The position numbers were made by a program, and so were the translations under genes. A DNA stretch of 7,625 nt from Chloroflexia bacterium (GTDB lineage Bacteria; Chloroflexota; Chloroflexia; Thermobaculales; Thermobaculaceae), in the NCBI GenBank assembly GCA_013695265.1, contig JACDAU010000515.1, forward strand, positions 1 to 7,625, given 5' to 3'. Shown here piece by piece: positions 5,335 through 7,625 of the stretch. Below the pieces are notes generated by a model. It was not told the DNA's origin and did no database searches. It saw only the letters and a program-made list of their open reading frames with translations. Within the stretch, counting starts at the first letter, position 1. Each line of letters opens with the position of its first letter.

Positions 5335-5510
5335 GTCGCGGGCCTGACGCTCCAGGTATGGCTTAACGTCCGCGCTATCCCTACCGGCACCGTTATACGT
5401 GGCCCCGCGATATCTGGATGCTTCCACGTCTCGTGGCTACCCGATTGCCGATCAATTCCAAAACCGGCAGTACGAAGGTCCGCTCTCAGTTCCCGCAGTG
5501 TATGAGGCAT
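5331..5510 (-). pseudogene. hicA: HicA-like toxin, frameshifted
   Basis: HicA proteins are small dsRBD-fold ribonucleases that cleave mRNA. This frame starts at ATG 5510 (GGGAG with a 5-base spacer) and gives MPHTLRELRADLRTAGFGID, then the catalytic G24-S25-H26 motif and HPDIAGPRITVP. After residue 42 it loses similarity and ends at 59 in unrelated sequence. In the next frame, from 5385 to about 5308, the codons read GRDSADVKPYLERQARDVI and continue HAVRESL, which is the expected HicA tail (G-[KR]-D-x-x-DxKPY). Loss of one base near 5383-5392, within the TVP codons, explains the shift; a T-V-S-G-R-D junction would suit the family. Without the tail the toxin is probably inactive. A sequencing or assembly error, or frameshifted translation, are the alternatives. 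The gene is 77 bases after acs. Confidence 0.75.
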
Positions 5511-5537
5511 TATAGCTCCCGTGCGCGAATCCCTGGT

Positions 5538-5558
5538 GAGGGCAGACACCCTGCCCTC
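5538..5558 (-). terminator. Hairpin between acs and hicA
   Basis: GAGGGCAG (5538-5545) and CTGCCCTC (5551-5558) form a perfect 8-base stem with a 5-base loop, starting 30 bases after the acs stop. It is well placed to end acs transcription but has no T-run (ACCAGGG follows on the minus strand). It could instead be an operator for the downstream toxin-antitoxin pair, since HicAB operons are usually self-regulated through dyads. Confidence 0.5.
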
Positions 5559-5587
5559 TCGACCGGCCGCTCACGGAGTTAGGACGA

Positions 5588-7558
5588 TCAGGCCTGCTCC
5601 TCGCTCTTGCTCGCGGCACTCGCGTTGCGGATCGTCTCCACGACGCTTGAGTCGGCGAGCGTCGTGGTGTCGCCGAGCGCGCGGTCGTTCGCGATGTCGC
5701 GAAGCAACCGGCGCATGATCTTGCCGCTGCGCGTCTTTGGGAGCTCGGGCGTGAACATGATCTGCTTTGGCCGTGCTATCGCGCCGATCTTGCGGCCCAC
5801 GTACTGCCGCAGTTCCTCGCCGAGGTCGGGCGCGGGCTCGGTCTCGCCGCGCAGGATCACGAACGCGAAGATCGCCTCGCCCGTCACGTCATCTTGTTGT
5901 CCGATCACCGCCGCCTCCGCGACCCGCTGGTCGGATACGAGCGCGCTCTCCACCTCCATCGTGCTGATGCGATGGCCGGAAATGTTCATCACATCGTCCA
6001 CCCGTCCAAGCAGCCAGAAGTAGCCGTCCTCGCCGCGCTTTGCGCCATCACCAGGGAAATACATCCCTGGGAAGCGGCTCCAGTAGGTCTCCTCGTAGCG
6101 CTCAGGCTCCTTGTACAATCCCCGCAGCATCGACGGCCACGGCTTCTTCAGTACGAGGTATCCGCCGCCACCAGGCGACACGGAGTTACCCTGTTCGTCC
6201 ACCACGTCCGCGTCTACCCCCGGCAACGGTCGCGTCGCGCTTCCCGGCTTCAGGCTCGTGATCCCCGGCAATGGAGCGATCAGGATCGCGCCGGTCTCTG
6301 TTTGCCACCACGTGTCCACCACCGGGCAGCGCTCGCCCCCGATGTGCTTGTGGTACCACAGCCATGCCTCGGGGTTGATTGGCTCGCCTACTGAGCCGAG
6401 CAGACGCAAGCTGGACAGGTCGTGCGCCTCCGCGTGCTCCGCGCCCCACTTCATGTGCGCCCGGATCGCTGTCGGTGCGGTGTACAACACCGACACGTTG
6501 TATCGCTCGATGATCTCCCACCATCGGTCACGCGCCGGGAAGTCCGGCACACCCTCGTATATCACGCCCGTTGTGTGGTTCGCGAGCGGGCCGTAGACGA
6601 TATAGGAGTGCCCCGTCACCCAGCCGATATCGGCGGCGCACCAGTACACATCATCCGGCTTTATGTCGAATACCATCTCGTGTGTGGTCTGTACGCCGAG
6701 CAGGTAGCCTGCAGTGGTGTGGACGATCCCCTTCGGCTTCGCGGTCGTGCCGGACGTGTACAGCAGATATAGCATGTCCTCCGAGTCGAGCTGCTCCGGC
6801 TCGCACTCGGCTTGTTGCTGCGGCACCATGTCATGCCACCAGATATCGCGTCCTTCTACTACTGGCACATCCTCGCCGGTGCGCTGGACAAGCAACACAT
6901 GCTCAATGCTCGGCGTGCTCTCCAACGCCTCGTCGGCGTTTGCCTTCAGCGGGACGATGGCCCCTTTGCGGATGCCACCGTCCGCCGTGATCAGGAGCTT
7001 CGCCTCGGAGTCATTGATGCGGCCAGCGAGCGACTCCGCCGAGAAGCCGCCAAAGACCACGTTGTGTGGCGCACCGAGCCGCGCGCAGGCAAGCATCGCG
7101 ACGGGCAACTCCGGAATCATCGGGAGATAAATCGCGACCCGGTCGCCCTTGCGGACGCCGAGCTCCTTGAGCGCATTCGCGCATCGGCAAACATCTTCCA
7201 GTAACTTGGCGAAGGAGATCTCCCGCCGTTCGCCGTCCTCCGCCTCCCAATAGTACGCGACCTTCTCACCGCCCCCGTTTTGTACGTGGCGATCAAGGCA
7301 GTTGTATGAGATGTTGAGCTTGCCGCCGACGAACCATTTTGCGTACGGGGCGTTCCACTCCAGCACCGTGTCGTACGGCTGGAACCAGTCCAGCTTTTCC
7401 GCCTGCTTCGCCCAATATCCTTCGAGGTCGCGTTCCGCCTCCTCGTAGATATCCGCCGACGAGACGTTTGCCTGCGCGCGGAACGCCTCGGAGGGCGGGA
7501 ACACGCGATCCTCGCTCATCAGGCTCTCGATGGTGCTGTCGCTTTTCTGCTCCGTCAC
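5588..7558 (-). CDS. acs: Acetyl-CoA synthetase (acetate--CoA ligase, AMP-forming)
   Basis: A 656-residue AMP-forming ligase, close to the 652 of E. coli Acs. It makes acetyl-CoA from acetate, ATP and CoA through acetyl-AMP in the cytosol. Motifs in order: the nucleotide P-loop YTSGTTAKPKG (267-277), GSVGEPI (388-394), TWWQTETG (416-423) with the Trp that closes the small acetate pocket, the hinge GRVDDVMNISGHR (518-530), and PKTRSGKIMRR (607-617), whose K613 is the lysine needed for adenylation and the usual acetylation target. The pocket Trp makes acetate the likely substrate over longer acids. The P-loop has Ala where E. coli has Gly. GTG 7558 was chosen because AGGAG lies 10 bases upstream; a TTG at 7588 would put that site inside the gene. 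A TATAAT is 53 bases upstream, so the gene probably starts its own unit. No acetyltransferase or deacetylase gene is adjacent. Confidence 0.96.
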   Translation of the reverse strand: MTEQKSDSTIESLMSEDRVFPPSEAFRAQANVSSADIYEEAERDLEGYWAKQAEKLDWFQPYDTVLEWNAPYAKWFVGGKLNISYNCLDRHVQNGGGEKVAYYWEAEDGERREISFAKLLEDVCRCANALKELGVRKGDRVAIYLPMIPELPVAMLACARLGAPHNVVFGGFSAESLAGRINDSEAKLLITADGGIRKGAIVPLKANADEALESTPSIEHVLLVQRTGEDVPVVEGRDIWWHDMVPQQQAECEPEQLDSEDMLYLLYTSGTTAKPKGIVHTTAGYLLGVQTTHEMVFDIKPDDVYWCAADIGWVTGHSYIVYGPLANHTTGVIYEGVPDFPARDRWWEIIERYNVSVLYTAPTAIRAHMKWGAEHAEAHDLSSLRLLGSVGEPINPEAWLWYHKHIGGERCPVVDTWWQTETGAILIAPLPGITSLKPGSATRPLPGVDADVVDEQGNSVSPGGGGYLVLKKPWPSMLRGLYKEPERYEETYWSRFPGMYFPGDGAKRGEDGYFWLLGRVDDVMNISGHRISTMEVESALVSDQRVAEAAVIGQQDDVTGEAIFAFVILRGETEPAPDLGEELRQYVGRKIGAIARPKQIMFTPELPKTRSGKIMRRLLRDIANDRALGDTTTLADSSVVETIRNASAASKSEEQA

Positions 7559-7611
7559 GACCGTTCTTCTCCTTTGCTTCGACCCCAACCCGGACCGGTG
7601 TGAGTGCGAAG

Positions 7612-7617
7612 ATTATA
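7612..7617 (-). promoter_or_regulatory. -10 box of acs
   Basis: A perfect TATAAT on the minus strand, 53 bases before GTG 7558. The -35 box would lie just beyond the window edge. The surrounding bases GATTATAACACGGT (7611-7624) differ at one position from GATTACAACACGGT in the SDR operator-like dyad at 129-142. Confidence 0.6.
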
Positions 7618-7625
7618 ACACGGTC

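Noticed and set aside
5509..5514. TATAAT at the start codon of hicA
   Set aside because: It overlaps the ATG and its ribosome spacer, and has no -35 box (ACCAGG). It cannot be the promoter for a leadered message.
5588..7588. Unusual P-loop residue (Ala in YTSGTTAKPKG) as a sign of altered Acs activity
   Set aside because: All other catalytic motifs are intact, and this variant is, to my recollection, common in Acs of high-GC bacteria, so it does not suggest a new function.
1..7625. CRISPR arrays, tRNA or rRNA genes, insertion sequences, phage genes
   Set aside because: No spaced direct repeats, cloverleaf, transposase motifs or phage-like proteins are seen on either strand.

Overview
This is a high-GC bacterial window (about 60% G+C by eye), with almost every gene on the minus strand. 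The gene content fits a Chloroflexota/Thermomicrobia-like genome: an acetate-activating Acs, two short-chain dehydrogenases, a cytosolic beta-lactamase-fold hydrolase with C-terminal DUF3471-like modules, and a HicAB remnant. That placement is an inference from gene style; there is no rRNA or marker gene here. Most starts are preceded by a clear GGAGG-type ribosome binding site, and three minus-strand promoters show TATAAT or TATACT -10 boxes.

Layout, read right to left along the minus strand. Acetyl-CoA synthetase (7558-5588) has its TATAAT box at the window edge. It is followed by a hairpin and a HicA/HicB toxin-antitoxin pair (5510-5062) in which hicA is frameshifted. Next come a HIT-family (histidine triad) protein (5022-4549) and an intact classical SDR oxidoreductase (4378-3593). 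A second transcription unit with a perfect TATAAT encodes a 78-residue beta-grasp-like protein ending in Gly-Gly (3362-3126) and a 158-residue unrecognised protein (3055-2579). A lone plus-strand gene (2294-2545) encodes an 83-residue membrane protein and converges on that unit. Divergent from it lies the serine hydrolase (2035-305). The first 79 bases are the N-terminus of another SDR that continues off the window. Its upstream region (80-304) is rich in dyads that look like operators.

The most interesting candidate is the two-gene unit at 3362-2579. The small protein has the strand-strand-helix-strand-strand pattern and the Pro-Ile-Ala-Gly-Gly end of a MoaD/ThiS/ubiquitin-type protein. The next protein has an order of elements reminiscent of the E2/RWD fold (long helix, strand, strand, YPxxP, strand, Cys). 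No E1 or JAMM gene is in view, so a ubiquitin-like conjugation or sulfur-carrier cassette is a hypothesis. The second notable point is the hicA frameshift: its missing C-terminal tail is still readable in the adjacent frame, which runs without a stop into hicB.
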